Source: Sphingomonas japonica
GTDB taxonomy: Bacteria; Pseudomonadota; Alphaproteobacteria; Sphingomonadales; Sphingomonadaceae
DNA length: 64,000 nucleotides
Direction of reading: 5' to 3'
Assembly (NCBI RefSeq): GCF_006346325.1
Contig: NZ_VDYR01000002.1
Location: forward strand, 1 to 64,000
Shown here: one piece after another, positions 51,475-63,079 of the stretch
How the letters are laid out: each line of letters opens with the position of its first letter
Position numbering within the stretch: the stretch's first letter is position 1
Program-made: the position numbers and the translations under genes
Notes under the pieces: generated by a model
What the model saw: only the letters and a program-made list of their open reading frames with translations
What the model was told of the DNA's origin: nothing
Database searches by the model: none

Positions 51475-51915
51475 CTATGCGCGCAACCGGATATGCGCCG
51501 CGCGCAATGCCAGCGGATAGAGCAGGTCGTTCTCGGTCCGGATGCGCTGAGCCAACCGGTCGAGCAGTTCGGCATTGTCGGCGACGAATGTTTCCCAGTC
51601 GGCACGGATCGCGCATTGCGTCCAGCGCGCCTGATGGACGGTCCAGTCGGCTGCCAGCGTTTCGAACTGGCGGATCGCGCGCCGCGCCGCGTCGGCGGCG
51701 CCTTCGTCGTTGCTGAGCATCAGCCGGGGATAGATGTCGCGATCCTCGGTCGCCAGATGCTCGGCCAGATCGGCCCCCAGCGCCGTGAGGGCGCGATGGG
51801 CAGCGGCGGGATCGGCCGGCGCTGCGCAAATCCCGCTCAGTTGCTTGGCATGCTCCAGAATCGCCTGATGCTCCGCGATAAGACGCTCGAACGAATGCAT
51901 CTGCCGATTTCCCAT
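51475..51915 (-). CDS. Hemerythrin-domain protein
   Basis: The protein of about 146 residues is a four-helix hemerythrin-like domain with LIAEHQAILEHAKQL, a later HLATEDRDIYPRL and RTENDLLYPLALRAAH. These contain His and Glu/Asp residues suited to a di-iron site that could bind oxygen or nitric oxide. The final helix lacks one expected histidine pair, so metal binding is likely but not certain. The start may be ATG 51915 or 51900. It is divergent from topA. Confidence 0.78.
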   Translation of the reverse strand: MGNRQMHSFERLIAEHQAILEHAKQLSGICAAPADPAAAHRALTALGADLAEHLATEDRDIYPRLMLSNDEGAADAARRAIRQFETLAADWTVHQARWTQCAIRADWETFVADNAELLDRLAQRIRTENDLLYPLALRAAHIRLRA

Positions 51916-51978
51916 ACGCCGCACGACTCGCAGTCTGAGCAAATATCAGGGGCCGGTTAACAAAGCTCGACGCTCGCG

Positions 51979-52028
51979 GGATGCCGCACGGACTTTCCCC
52001 TTACCGCGCCACGCCCTATGCGGCATCC
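51979..52028. other. Inverted repeat in the hemerythrin-topA gap
   Basis: GGATGCCGCA (51979-51988) and TGCGGCATCC (52019-52028) are perfect 10-base inverted arms around a 30-base centre, 67 bases before the topA start. They may form a leader hairpin or a regulator site. Confidence 0.45.
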
Positions 52029-52095
52029 TCGCTTGACGGCGGGCGTGACGGCTCTCCATCCTCGCGCGTACACGTAAGGGATTGATTGCCGCCTC

Positions 52096-54672
52096 ATGCA
52101 GCTTGTCATCGTCGAATCGCCCGCCAAGGCGAAAACCATCGAGAAATATCTGGGCAAGGACTATCGCGTCCTGGCGTCCTACGGCCATGTCCGCGACCTG
52201 CCGCCCAAGGACGGATCGGTGAACCCCGACGACGGTTTCGCGATGGAGTGGGAGAATTACGCCGACAAGGCCAAGCAGCTGAAAGCGATCACCGACGAGG
52301 CGAAAAAGGCCGATCGCCTGATCCTCGCCACCGATCCCGATCGCGAGGGCGAGGCGATTTCGTGGCATGTCCAGGAAGTGCTCGCCAAGCGCAAGGCGCT
52401 GCCCAAGGACGTCGAGCGAGTCACCTTCAACGCGATCACCAAGGCGGCGGTGCTGTCGGCGATGGCGGCGCCGCGCCAGCTCGACACCGACCTGATCGAC
52501 GCGTACCGGGCGCGCCGCGCGCTCGATTACCTCGTCGGCTTCACGCTGTCGCCGGTGCTATGGCGCAAGCTGCCCGGCGCGAAGTCGGCGGGGCGCGTGC
52601 AGTCGGTGGCGCTGCGCCTGATCGTCGAGCGCGAGCGCGAGATCGAGGCGTTCGTGCCGCAGGAATATTGGTCGGTGGCAGCGACGCTCGAACAGGACGG
52701 GCAGAGCTTTATCGCGCGGCTGTCGCGCTTCGACGGGCAAAAGGTCGATCGGCTGACGATCGGCGAGGAAGGCACCGCGCTGCGTGCCAAGGCCGCGGTC
52801 GAGGCCGGACGCTTCACCGTCGCCTCGGTCGAGACCAAGCCTGCCACCCGCAACCCGCCGCCGCCGTTCACCACCTCGACGCTGCAGCAGGAGGCCGCGC
52901 GCAAGCTCGGCTTTTCGGCCAGCCATACGATGCGGATCGCGCAGGCGCTCTACGAGGACGGCGCGATTACCTATATGCGCACCGACGGCGTCCAGATGGA
53001 CCATTCCGCAATCAGCGACGCGCGCAAGGCGATCGCCGACCGCTATGACGGCGGCTATGTCCCCGACAAGCCGCGCCAGTACCAGACCAAGGCCAAGAAT
53101 GCGCAGGAAGCGCACGAGGCGATCCGCCCGACCGATTTCACCCGGGACCGCGCCGGTTCCGGCGATCACGCGCGCCTCTACGACCTGGTGTTCAAGCGTG
53201 CGCTCGCCAGCCAGATGGCCTCGGCGCGGATGGAGCGGACTGCGGTCGAACTGGAAGACGGCACCGGCCAGCATGCGCTGCGTGCAACCGGTCAGGTGGT
53301 GCTGTTTCCCGGCTATCTGGCACTTTACGAGGAGGGGCGCGACGAAGAGGGCGACGAGGACAGCCGCCGCCTGCCGCTGCTGCGCGAGGGCGACGCGCCC
53401 GCCAAGCAGGGCGTTGCCGCCGAACAGCATTTCACGCAGCCGCCGCCGCGCTTTTCCGAGGCGTCGCTGGTCAAGCGGATGGAGGAATTGGGCATCGGCC
53501 GTCCGTCGACCTATGCGTCGATCATCCAGGTCATCAAGGACCGCGCCTATGTCCGCGTCGAAAAGAACCGCTTCTTTGCCGAGGAGAGCGGCCGGCTGCT
53601 GACCGCGTTTCTCGAGCGCTTCTTCCAGAAATACGTCAATTACGACTTCACCGCGGGCCTCGAAGAGGAGCTTGACGACGTGTCGGGCGGTCGCGCGCAG
53701 TGGCAGGGCGTGCTCGACCAGTTCTGGCGCGATTTCAAGCCGCGCACGACCGAGGTGATGGACTTTAAGCCCAGCGAGGTGACCGCCGAGCTCGACCAGT
53801 TCCTTGAACCCTATCTGTTTCCGGCCAGGGCCGATGGTTCCGACCCGCGGCTGTGTCCGAATTGCGGCGAAGGGCGGCTGGCACTGCGCGGCGGGCGTTT
53901 CGGCGCGTTCGTCGCGTGCTCCAACTATCCCGAATGCAAATACACCCGTCGCTTCGCGCAGCCCGGCGGCGGGGACGGCGACGATGCCGGGCCCGAGACG
54001 CTGGGCACCGACCCCGACACCGGGCTGCCGGTCGAGCGCAAGTCGGGACGCTTTGGGCCGTATATCCAGCTCGGCGACGGCAAGGACGCCAAGCGCGCTT
54101 CGATCCCCAAGGACTTGCCGGGCGATCTCGACCTCGAATGGGCGCTGAAGCTGCTCTCGCTACCACGCACGATCGGCACGCATCCGGAAAGCGGCGAGCC
54201 GATCACCGCGTCGATCGGCCGCTATGGCCCCTATCTCCAGCACGCCGGTAAATATGCCCGGCTGCAAGGCACTGCCGATGTGTTCGAAACCGGCATGAAT
54301 GCAGCCGTGGTCAAGCTGGCCGAGGCTGCCGCCAATGGTGGGCGCCCGGCGCGCGGGGCGGCCCGCGAGCCGTTGAAGGTGTTCGGTGCGCATCCCGTCA
54401 GCGGCGCGGAGCTGAAGCTGATGGAGGGCCGCTACGGACCCTATATCACCGACGGCGAAACCAACGCGACCTTACCCAAGACCAGCGATCCGGCGACGCT
54501 GACGCTCGACGAGGCGGTCGCGCTGGTCGATGCCAAGGCGGCGGCGGGGCCGGCCAAGGGCAAGAAGAAGGTCGCGGCGAAGAAAAAGGCACCGGCCAAG
54601 AAGGCCGCTGCGAAGAAGGCGCCAGCGAAGAAAGCGGCGGCGAAAAAGCCGGCAGCGACAAAAACAGGCTGA
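52096..54672 (+). CDS. topA: DNA topoisomerase I with lysine-rich tail
   Basis: TopA relaxes negative supercoils. The 858-residue protein has the Toprim domain (MQLVIVESPAKAKTIEKYLG and ATDPDREGEAISWHV), the catalytic tyrosine at 293 in AITYMRTDGVQMD, and RPSTYASIIQVI. One four-cysteine zinc finger follows (CPNC...CSNYPEC), then several zinc-less C-terminal repeats (GRFGPYIQLGDG, GRYGPYLQHAG, GRYGPYITDG). The last 45 residues are almost only Lys, Ala and Pro, like a histone H1 tail (KKVAAKKKAPAKKAAAKK). Such tails occur in alphaproteobacterial and actinobacterial TopA and increase DNA binding and processivity. Confidence 0.97.
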   Translation: MQLVIVESPAKAKTIEKYLGKDYRVLASYGHVRDLPPKDGSVNPDDGFAMEWENYADKAKQLKAITDEAKKADRLILATDPDREGEAISWHVQEVLAKRKALPKDVERVTFNAITKAAVLSAMAAPRQLDTDLIDAYRARRALDYLVGFTLSPVLWRKLPGAKSAGRVQSVALRLIVEREREIEAFVPQEYWSVAATLEQDGQSFIARLSRFDGQKVDRLTIGEEGTALRAKAAVEAGRFTVASVETKPATRNPPPPFTTSTLQQEAARKLGFSASHTMRIAQALYEDGAITYMRTDGVQMDHSAISDARKAIADRYDGGYVPDKPRQYQTKAKNAQEAHEAIRPTDFTRDRAGSGDHARLYDLVFKRALASQMASARMERTAVELEDGTGQHALRATGQVVLFPGYLALYEEGRDEEGDEDSRRLPLLREGDAPAKQGVAAEQHFTQPPPRFSEASLVKRMEELGIGRPSTYASIIQVIKDRAYVRVEKNRFFAEESGRLLTAFLERFFQKYVNYDFTAGLEEELDDVSGGRAQWQGVLDQFWRDFKPRTTEVMDFKPSEVTAELDQFLEPYLFPARADGSDPRLCPNCGEGRLALRGGRFGAFVACSNYPECKYTRRFAQPGGGDGDDAGPETLGTDPDTGLPVERKSGRFGPYIQLGDGKDAKRASIPKDLPGDLDLEWALKLLSLPRTIGTHPESGEPITASIGRYGPYLQHAGKYARLQGTADVFETGMNAAVVKLAEAAANGGRPARGAAREPLKVFGAHPVSGAELKLMEGRYGPYITDGETNATLPKTSDPATLTLDEAVALVDAKAAAGPAKGKKKVAAKKKAPAKKAAAKKAPAKKAAAKKPAATKTG

Positions 54673-54697
54673 ACGCCCCACATCCGTCCGGCCGCCG

Positions 54698-55735
54698 CTA
54701 GATCCATTGCCGATCGTAGCGCGCGCCCATGCCGGTGAGCAGTTCGTACTGCGACATCCCGCTGGCTGCGGACGCATCGGGCAAGGCGAAGTCGATCGCG
54801 ACCCAGTCGCCTTCGCCTATGGCGGGCGCCGCAGTGACGTCGATCGCCAGCAGGTCCATCGATACCCGTCCGATCACCGGCAGGCGGAGGTCGCTGATGC
54901 GCGCGGCACCGCGGTCGGAAAAACCCCGGAAATACCCGTCGGCATAGCCCAGGTTGAGGATCGCCACCGCGGTGTCGCGAGGCGCCGTCCAGGTCGCGCT
55001 ATAGCCAACGGTCGCGCCTGCGGGCACCGTGCGGCGCTGGAGAACTTGCGCGTGCGGCGTCACCACCTGCCGGATCACACCCTCCAGCGCCGCGACCTGG
55101 ACGCCGCCATAGAGCGACAGCCCCGGCCGCGTCAGATCGAACGCATAATGGTGGCCCAACGCAATTCCCGCCGAATTGGCGAGGCTGAGCCGGCGTGCAC
55201 CAGTCTTGCCCGCGAGCCCCGCCAGAGCATCGCGCTGCCGTGCATTCATCGCGCGGTCCTCGTCGGCGCAGGCGAGGTGGCTCATCAGCGTCTCGATCGC
55301 CAGCCCGTCGAGCAGTCCGCTCGCGACATCCTCGATGCCGATGCCGAGCCGGTTCATGCCGGTATCGACCATCACGTCGCACGCGCCGCCATTGCCTCCG
55401 CGCCAGCGGGCGACCTGCGCGGGCGTGCTCAGCACCGGTCGTGCGGCGGGGTGCCTGGTCGCCATCGGCATGTCTTCGGCGCGCACGCCGTGCAGCACCG
55501 ATATCGGCACGCCCAGATCGGCGATCGCCGCCGCCTCGGCCCAGGTTGCGACGAAGAAGTCGCTGCACCCGGCGTCGGCCAATGCCGCGACCACGGCGCG
55601 GGCGCCCAGCCCGTAGCCATCGGCCTTGACCGCCGCCCCGCACGCCGCGCGCCCGCTCAGCGCCGACAGCGCGCGCCAGTTGGCGACCAGCGCGGATCGA
55701 TCGATGTGCAGGCGAAGCGGGGCAGGGACGGTCAT
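54698..55735 (-). CDS. alr: Alanine racemase
   Basis: Alr makes D-alanine for the cell wall. The 345-residue PLP enzyme shows the cofactor lysine (37) in AAVKADGYGLGA, VMVDTGMNRLGI, LANSAGIALG and RPGLSLYGG, and the second catalytic tyrosine region VGYSATWTAPRD. The ATG at 55735 fits the normal N-terminus; a much longer open frame upstream only shadows the transporter. It is convergent with topA (25 bases between the genes). Confidence 0.94.
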   Translation of the reverse strand: MTVPAPLRLHIDRSALVANWRALSALSGRAACGAAVKADGYGLGARAVVAALADAGCSDFFVATWAEAAAIADLGVPISVLHGVRAEDMPMATRHPAARPVLSTPAQVARWRGGNGGACDVMVDTGMNRLGIGIEDVASGLLDGLAIETLMSHLACADEDRAMNARQRDALAGLAGKTGARRLSLANSAGIALGHHYAFDLTRPGLSLYGGVQVAALEGVIRQVVTPHAQVLQRRTVPAGATVGYSATWTAPRDTAVAILNLGYADGYFRGFSDRGAARISDLRLPVIGRVSMDLLAIDVTAAPAIGEGDWVAIDFALPDASAASGMSQYELLTGMGARYDRQWI

Positions 55736-55782
55736 CGCCGCGACCGGTAGCGATCCCGATGCGGCTGCGCCACCCCGGCGCG

Positions 55783-57399
55783 TCACTGCAGCTCCGGTGC
55801 CCCGCGCGTTTCCTTCAGGCCGATCAGGCACACCGCCAGCGCCAGCGCGACGACGGCCATCGTGTACCACAATCCGGCATAGGGATCGCCGGTCGACGCC
55901 ACGATATACTGGCTGATGAAAGGCAGGAACCCGCCGAAATAGCCGGTGCCGACATGATAGGGGATCGACATCGAGCTGTAGCGGATGCGCGCCGGGAACA
56001 TCTCGGTCAGCACGGCGGCGACCGGGCCATAGGTCATTCCCGACAGCAGGCTGAGCCCGACCACGGCGATCAGGATCAGCGCGATATTGCCCGGCGAGGG
56101 GATCACGCGGTCGAGCTTCCACCCCGCCGCCTCCAGCGCTGCGTCGAGCCCCTCCGGGCTCGGGTCCGCGACCGGGATGCCGCCGATCGACACCGCGACC
56201 GACGGCGCCTTGACCGTGGTGTACGCCACGCCCTTGCGCGAGAAGTGATCGAGCACCTGCCCGCACCCGTCGCTCTGGCGTGCGGCGAACGGTTCATAGC
56301 TGCACGCCGGTCCCGCCACGACGACCGGCGCACGGCGCGCCGATTCGGCGAGGCCAGGATTCGCTGCCGAACCGATCAGCCAGAATAGCGGGAACAGCAG
56401 CAGCAGCGTCAGGAAATAGCCCAGCACGATCGGCGGCTTGCGGCCGACCCTGTCCGACAGCCTGCCGAACAGCACGAACCAGATCAGCCCCATCAGCGCC
56501 CCGCCTCCGGTAAGCAGCTGCGCGGTGGTCTCCTCCACACGCATCGGCCCCTGCAGGAACGACAGCACCGAGAACATCGCGGTGTACCAGATCACCGTCA
56601 GTCCGCCGGCGATGCCGAACAGCGCCACCAGCAGCCGTTTCCAGTTGCCCGGATAGGTAAAGCTCTCGACGAAGGGGTTGCCGGCGGTCTGGCCTGCCGC
56701 CTTCATCGCCTTGAACACCGGGCTCTCGCTTAGCTTCAGCCGCATCCACAAGGACACGGCGAGCAAGATGATCGAGAACAGGAATGGAAACCGCCATCCC
56801 CAGTCCTGCCAGGCCGCGTCCGACATCGCTCCCTTGGTCGCCAGGACGACCGCGAGGCTCAGGATAAACCCGCCCGCCACGCTCGCCTGGATGAAGCTGG
56901 TGTGGAAGCCGCGCCGGGCGGGCGGCGAATGTTCGGCGACATAGATCGCCGCGCCGCCATATTCGCCGCCGAGCGCGAGGCCCTGCAGGATGCGCAGCGC
57001 GATGATGAGCGCGGGCGCAGCCACGCCGATCGCTGCCGCCGACGGCACCAGCCCGACGCCGGCGGTCGCGACTCCCATCAGCGTGATCGTGACGAGAAAG
57101 GTGTATTTACGCCCGAGCTTGTCGCCGAGATAGCCGAACAGGATCGCGCCGAGCGGCCGGAACCCGAACCCGACCGCGAACCCGGCCCAGGCGAGCAGCG
57201 CCTGCATGACTTCGGACCCGGCCGGAAAGAAGGTGCGCCCGATGATCCCGGATGCCGCCAGCGTGCCGTAGATGAAGAAGTCGTACCATTCGAACACCGT
57301 GCCCAGCGACGACGCGGTGATGACGAGGCGCATGTCCTTGGACGAAGGTTCGGCTGCCGGCGGGCCGTCAGTGTCGGTGATCGCGTCGATACTCGCCAT
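55783..57399 (-). CDS. MFS transporter, metabolite:H+ symporter (MHS) family
   Basis: The 538-residue inner-membrane protein has the MHS start ITASSLGTVFEWYDFFIYGT, the loop motif GYLGDKLGRK and QGLALGGEYGGAAIYVAEHS, typical of KgtP/ShiA/ProP-like symporters. Between about residues 353 and 433 it carries an unusual periplasmic insert of roughly 80 residues with two cysteines (GPACSYEPFAARQSDGCGQ) and a short repeat-like GG motif. The start at 57399 has GGAGG before it. The substrate is unknown. Confidence 0.88.
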   Translation of the reverse strand: MASIDAITDTDGPPAAEPSSKDMRLVITASSLGTVFEWYDFFIYGTLAASGIIGRTFFPAGSEVMQALLAWAGFAVGFGFRPLGAILFGYLGDKLGRKYTFLVTITLMGVATAGVGLVPSAAAIGVAAPALIIALRILQGLALGGEYGGAAIYVAEHSPPARRGFHTSFIQASVAGGFILSLAVVLATKGAMSDAAWQDWGWRFPFLFSIILLAVSLWMRLKLSESPVFKAMKAAGQTAGNPFVESFTYPGNWKRLLVALFGIAGGLTVIWYTAMFSVLSFLQGPMRVEETTAQLLTGGGALMGLIWFVLFGRLSDRVGRKPPIVLGYFLTLLLLFPLFWLIGSAANPGLAESARRAPVVVAGPACSYEPFAARQSDGCGQVLDHFSRKGVAYTTVKAPSVAVSIGGIPVADPSPEGLDAALEAAGWKLDRVIPSPGNIALILIAVVGLSLLSGMTYGPVAAVLTEMFPARIRYSSMSIPYHVGTGYFGGFLPFISQYIVASTGDPYAGLWYTMAVVALALAVCLIGLKETRGAPELQ

Positions 57400-57462
57400 T
57401 GCCCCTCCCAAGGCATTGTTTCCCTGTTGGTGTAGCCGCTGGGTCTGGCGCGGCAAGCCGCC

Positions 57463-58374
57463 TTACCGGTTGACCCAGATCAGATAGCAGCTCGATAGCA
57501 CGATCCACGCGCCGTCGAGCGTCTTGAGCCGCAGCGATCCCAACCACAGCGCGATCGGGCGCGCGATGAACCCGCCGACCAGCGCGCCCGGCGCGGCGAG
57601 CGCGACGACTTCCCACGGCACCGTCCCCGCCTCGATATGCCAGACGGCGCCCATCAGGCACGACAGCGCCGACAGCACGGTGGCGGCGCCGGTCGACAGC
57701 AGGATCGGATAATGGCGGATGAACAGATAGAGCGCGACCATCTCGCCGATACCGACCGAGAACAGCGCGGTGATGAACCCGCCCACCGGTGCCATCGCCA
57801 GCAGCACGATCAGGTCGATGCGCTTGAGGCTGGGCTGTTCGGGCAGCTTGCGGTTTACCGTCCATGCCGTCGCGATCAGGGTCAGTCCCAGCAGGATCGA
57901 GAACGCCTTGAACGCGATCAGCACGTTGTGCGGCGCGAAATGGGCGAGACGCTGCGTCGCGAGCATCACGGGCGCCGAGATCGCGATCACCGCGCCGACG
58001 ATCGTCCAGAAATCACGGATGCGGACGCGGACATGGTGGTCGTCGGCGGGCGGCAGCTGGGCGTGGACGCGCAATCCCCAGCGCAGCGACCCCATCGACA
58101 TGCCGAAGCACTGGATCAGGAAGCTCGACGCGGTGATCGCGACCGGCGCGAGCGCGATCACGCCTTCGATGCGCAGGATGTTGAAGACAGGAATGAACAC
58201 CACGCCGCCGCCCGTGCCCGACGTATTGGCGATGGTGGCGCCGAGCACGCCGATCGCGGGCATGAACCAGATCCGGCGCAGGACATCGCCGTCGATCGGC
58301 GCGAATGCCCATAATGCCGCATACATCGCCGCGAAACAGGCGATTCCTGCCCAGAATATCCGACCCGCCATCAC
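57463..58374 (-). CDS. TSUP (TauE/SafE) family membrane transporter
   Basis: The 303-residue protein has about eight helices and the TSUP double pattern: ANTSGTGGGVVFIPVFNI in the first half and GGFITALFSVGIGEMVALYL in the second. The family exports or imports sulfite, sulfonates or other organic anions. It lies upstream of the MHS transporter on the same strand (63 bases) and downstream of metH, so a link with sulfur compounds is possible but unproven. Two ATG codons (58374, 58371) are possible starts. Confidence 0.87.
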   Translation of the reverse strand: MMAGRIFWAGIACFAAMYAALWAFAPIDGDVLRRIWFMPAIGVLGATIANTSGTGGGVVFIPVFNILRIEGVIALAPVAITASSFLIQCFGMSMGSLRWGLRVHAQLPPADDHHVRVRIRDFWTIVGAVIAISAPVMLATQRLAHFAPHNVLIAFKAFSILLGLTLIATAWTVNRKLPEQPSLKRIDLIVLLAMAPVGGFITALFSVGIGEMVALYLFIRHYPILLSTGAATVLSALSCLMGAVWHIEAGTVPWEVVALAAPGALVGGFIARPIALWLGSLRLKTLDGAWIVLSSCYLIWVNR

Positions 58375-58419
58375 CTGCCCCCCGCTGTGCCGCTACGCGC
58401 CGGGACGGGGTTGGGCAAG

Positions 58420-61014
<2,595 letters not shown>

Positions 61015-61051
61015 TAGGATTCCGTTCGTGGTAAGTAAGGTGGATGGGGCG

Positions 61052-62098
61052 TCACGCCGCCATCGTGAACGGCTCCAGCCCGGCCAGTCGCGTTACCACC
61101 GGCGGCTTTGGCAGCGCCCGCGGCGGCAATCCGCGCACGGCATCGGCGATCGCCTTGATATGCGCCGGCGTCGAACCGCAACAGCCGCCGAGGATGTTGA
61201 TCTGTCCTGCATCCGCCCATTCCTTGACCAGTCCGGCGGTCGTCGCCGGCATCTCGTCATATTCGCCCAGTTCGTTGGGAAGGCCTGCGTTGGGATAGAC
61301 CATGATCAGCGTATCTGCCGCAGCCGACAGCGTGCGCACATGCGGACGCAGCTGTTCCGCGCCGAACGAGCAATTGAGCCCGATCGTCAGCGGCCGGGCG
61401 TGACGCACCGCGCACCAGAACGCCTCGACCGTGTGCCCCGACAGGTTGCGCCCCGACAGATCGGTCAGCGTCATCGACAACATGATCGGCACGTCGCGGC
61501 CAAGATCATCTGCGGCCTCGATCGCGGCCATGATCCCGGCCTTGGCATTCAGGGTGTCGAACACCGTCTCGATCAGGATGAAGTCGGCGCCGCCCTCTAG
61601 CAGCGCGTCGATCTGTTCGCGGTACACGTCCTTGAGCGTATCGAAGTCGATCTCGCGAAACCCGGGATCGTTGACGTCGGGCGACAGCGACAGCGTCTTA
61701 TTGGTCGGCCCGATCGCACCGGCGACGAAGCGCGGGCGCCCATCCTTCGCCGCATATTCGTCGGCGCAACCGCGCGCGATCCGCGCCGATGCGATGTTGA
61801 TCTCGCGCACCAGGCCCTCCGCGCCGTAATCGGCTTGGCTGATCTTGTTGGCGCTGAAGGTGTTGGTCGATACGATGTCGGACCCCGCATCCAGATAGGC
61901 GCGGGTGATCGCTTCCGGCACCTCCGGCTTCGTCAGCGCGAGGATGTCGTTATTGCCCTTCTGGTCATGGCCCAGGCCAAGATCGCCGGCATAGTCGGCC
62001 TCAGACAGCTTCCAGTTCTGGATTTCGGTCCCGAACGCGCCGTCGGTGACGAGGATGCGCTGGGCTGCCTGGGCGAGCAGATGTTCGCGTGGGGTCAT
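61052..62098 (-). CDS. Methionine synthase, homocysteine-binding part
   Basis: The 348-residue protein is the homocysteine S-methyltransferase domain of MetH. It has [18 protein letters not shown] at the start, [15 protein letters not shown], and the zinc ligands in [11 protein letters not shown] and [13 protein letters not shown]. Together with the following gene it reconstitutes the whole enzyme that methylates homocysteine with methyl-folate. The genes are 37 bases apart, so a true gene split, not a sequencing frameshift, is supported by the gap, the stop and the new start. Confidence 0.93.
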   Translation of the reverse strand: MTPREHLLAQAAQRILVTDGAFGTEIQNWKLSEADYAGDLGLGHDQKGNNDILALTKPEVPEAITRAYLDAGSDIVSTNTFSANKISQADYGAEGLVREINIASARIARGCADEYAAKDGRPRFVAGAIGPTNKTLSLSPDVNDPGFREIDFDTLKDVYREQIDALLEGGADFILIETVFDTLNAKAGIMAAIEAADDLGRDVPIMLSMTLTDLSGRNLSGHTVEAFWCAVRHARPLTIGLNCSFGAEQLRPHVRTLSAAADTLIMVYPNAGLPNELGEYDEMPATTAGLVKEWADAGQINILGGCCGSTPAHIKAIADAVRGLPPRALPKPPVVTRLAGLEPFTMAA

Positions 62099-62110
62099 CT
62101 TAGAAAATCC

Positions 62111-63079
62111 TCAGGCCGCCACGCGCCCTGCCGCCGCCTTGGGCCGCAGCCCCAGCATATGGCAGATCGCGTAGCTCAGTTCGGCGCGGTTAAGCGTGTA
62201 GAAGTGAAGGTGCCGGACGCCGCCCGCATACAGCTTGCGGCTGAGTTCGGCGGCCAGCGTCGCCGCGACCAGCTGGCGGGCGGCGGGAAGCGCATCGAGA
62301 CCCTCGAACAGCCGCCCCATCCAGTCCGGAACGTCGGTGCCGCACAGCTTCGACATGCGCTGGACTGCGGCGAAATTGGTCACGGGCATGATGCCGGGGA
62401 CGAGATCGGCGTCGATCCCGGCAGCGGCGGCCGCGTCGCGGAAGCGAAAGAACGTCTCGGGCTCGAAGAAAAACTGCGTGATCGCGCGGGTCGCCCCGGC
62501 GTCGATCTTGGCCTTGAGGTTGTCGAGGTCGGTGGTCACGTCGCCCGAATCGGGGTGGCATTCGGGATAGGCGGCGACCGAGATCTCGAACGGGTGCAGC
62601 CTTCGCAGCCCCGCGACCAGCGCGGCGGCGTTGGCATAGCCGTCGGCATGCGCCTCGAACCTCGCGCCAGGCGTCGGCATGTCGCCGCGCAACGCGACGA
62701 TGTGGCGCACGCCTGCGGCCCAATATTCCTCCGCCACCGCATCGATCTCGCTGCGGGTCGCCTCGACGCAGGTCAGATGCGCCGCGGCCGAAATTGCGGT
62801 CTCGCGCGCGATCCGGGCCACGGTGGCGTGGGTGCGCTCGCGCGTCGAGCCGCCCGCGCCGTACGTGACCGACACGAAGCTCGGCTCGAGCGGCTCCAGC
62901 ATCCGCACCGCGTCCCACAGGGTCGCTTCCATCTTCTCGGTCTTGGGCGGAAAATATTCGAACGACACGCGGCAATCGCCTGCGACGTCGGCGAACAACG
63001 GCGCGGCGAGCGCCACGGCGCTGTCGTCGTCGGGTCGCACGCGCCGCGCCTCTTCGAGCTGTCCCAGCGATAGCGTCAT
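62111..63079 (-). CDS. metF: Methylenetetrahydrofolate reductase
   Basis: MetF reduces 5,10-methylene-THF to 5-methyl-THF, the methyl donor of MetH. The 322-residue flavoprotein carries VSFEYFPPKTEKMEATLWDA (the FPPK motif), SVTYGAGGSTRERTHATV and IVALRGDMPTPG, then ATRAITQFFFEPETFFRF and PGIMPVTNFAAVQRM. The ATG at 63079 overlaps the upstream stop by four bases. It comes 12 bases before the MetH homocysteine part. Confidence 0.95.
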   Translation of the reverse strand: MTLSLGQLEEARRVRPDDDSAVALAAPLFADVAGDCRVSFEYFPPKTEKMEATLWDAVRMLEPLEPSFVSVTYGAGGSTRERTHATVARIARETAISAAAHLTCVEATRSEIDAVAEEYWAAGVRHIVALRGDMPTPGARFEAHADGYANAAALVAGLRRLHPFEISVAAYPECHPDSGDVTTDLDNLKAKIDAGATRAITQFFFEPETFFRFRDAAAAAGIDADLVPGIMPVTNFAAVQRMSKLCGTDVPDWMGRLFEGLDALPAARQLVAATLAAELSRKLYAGGVRHLHFYTLNRAELSYAICHMLGLRPKAAAGRVAA

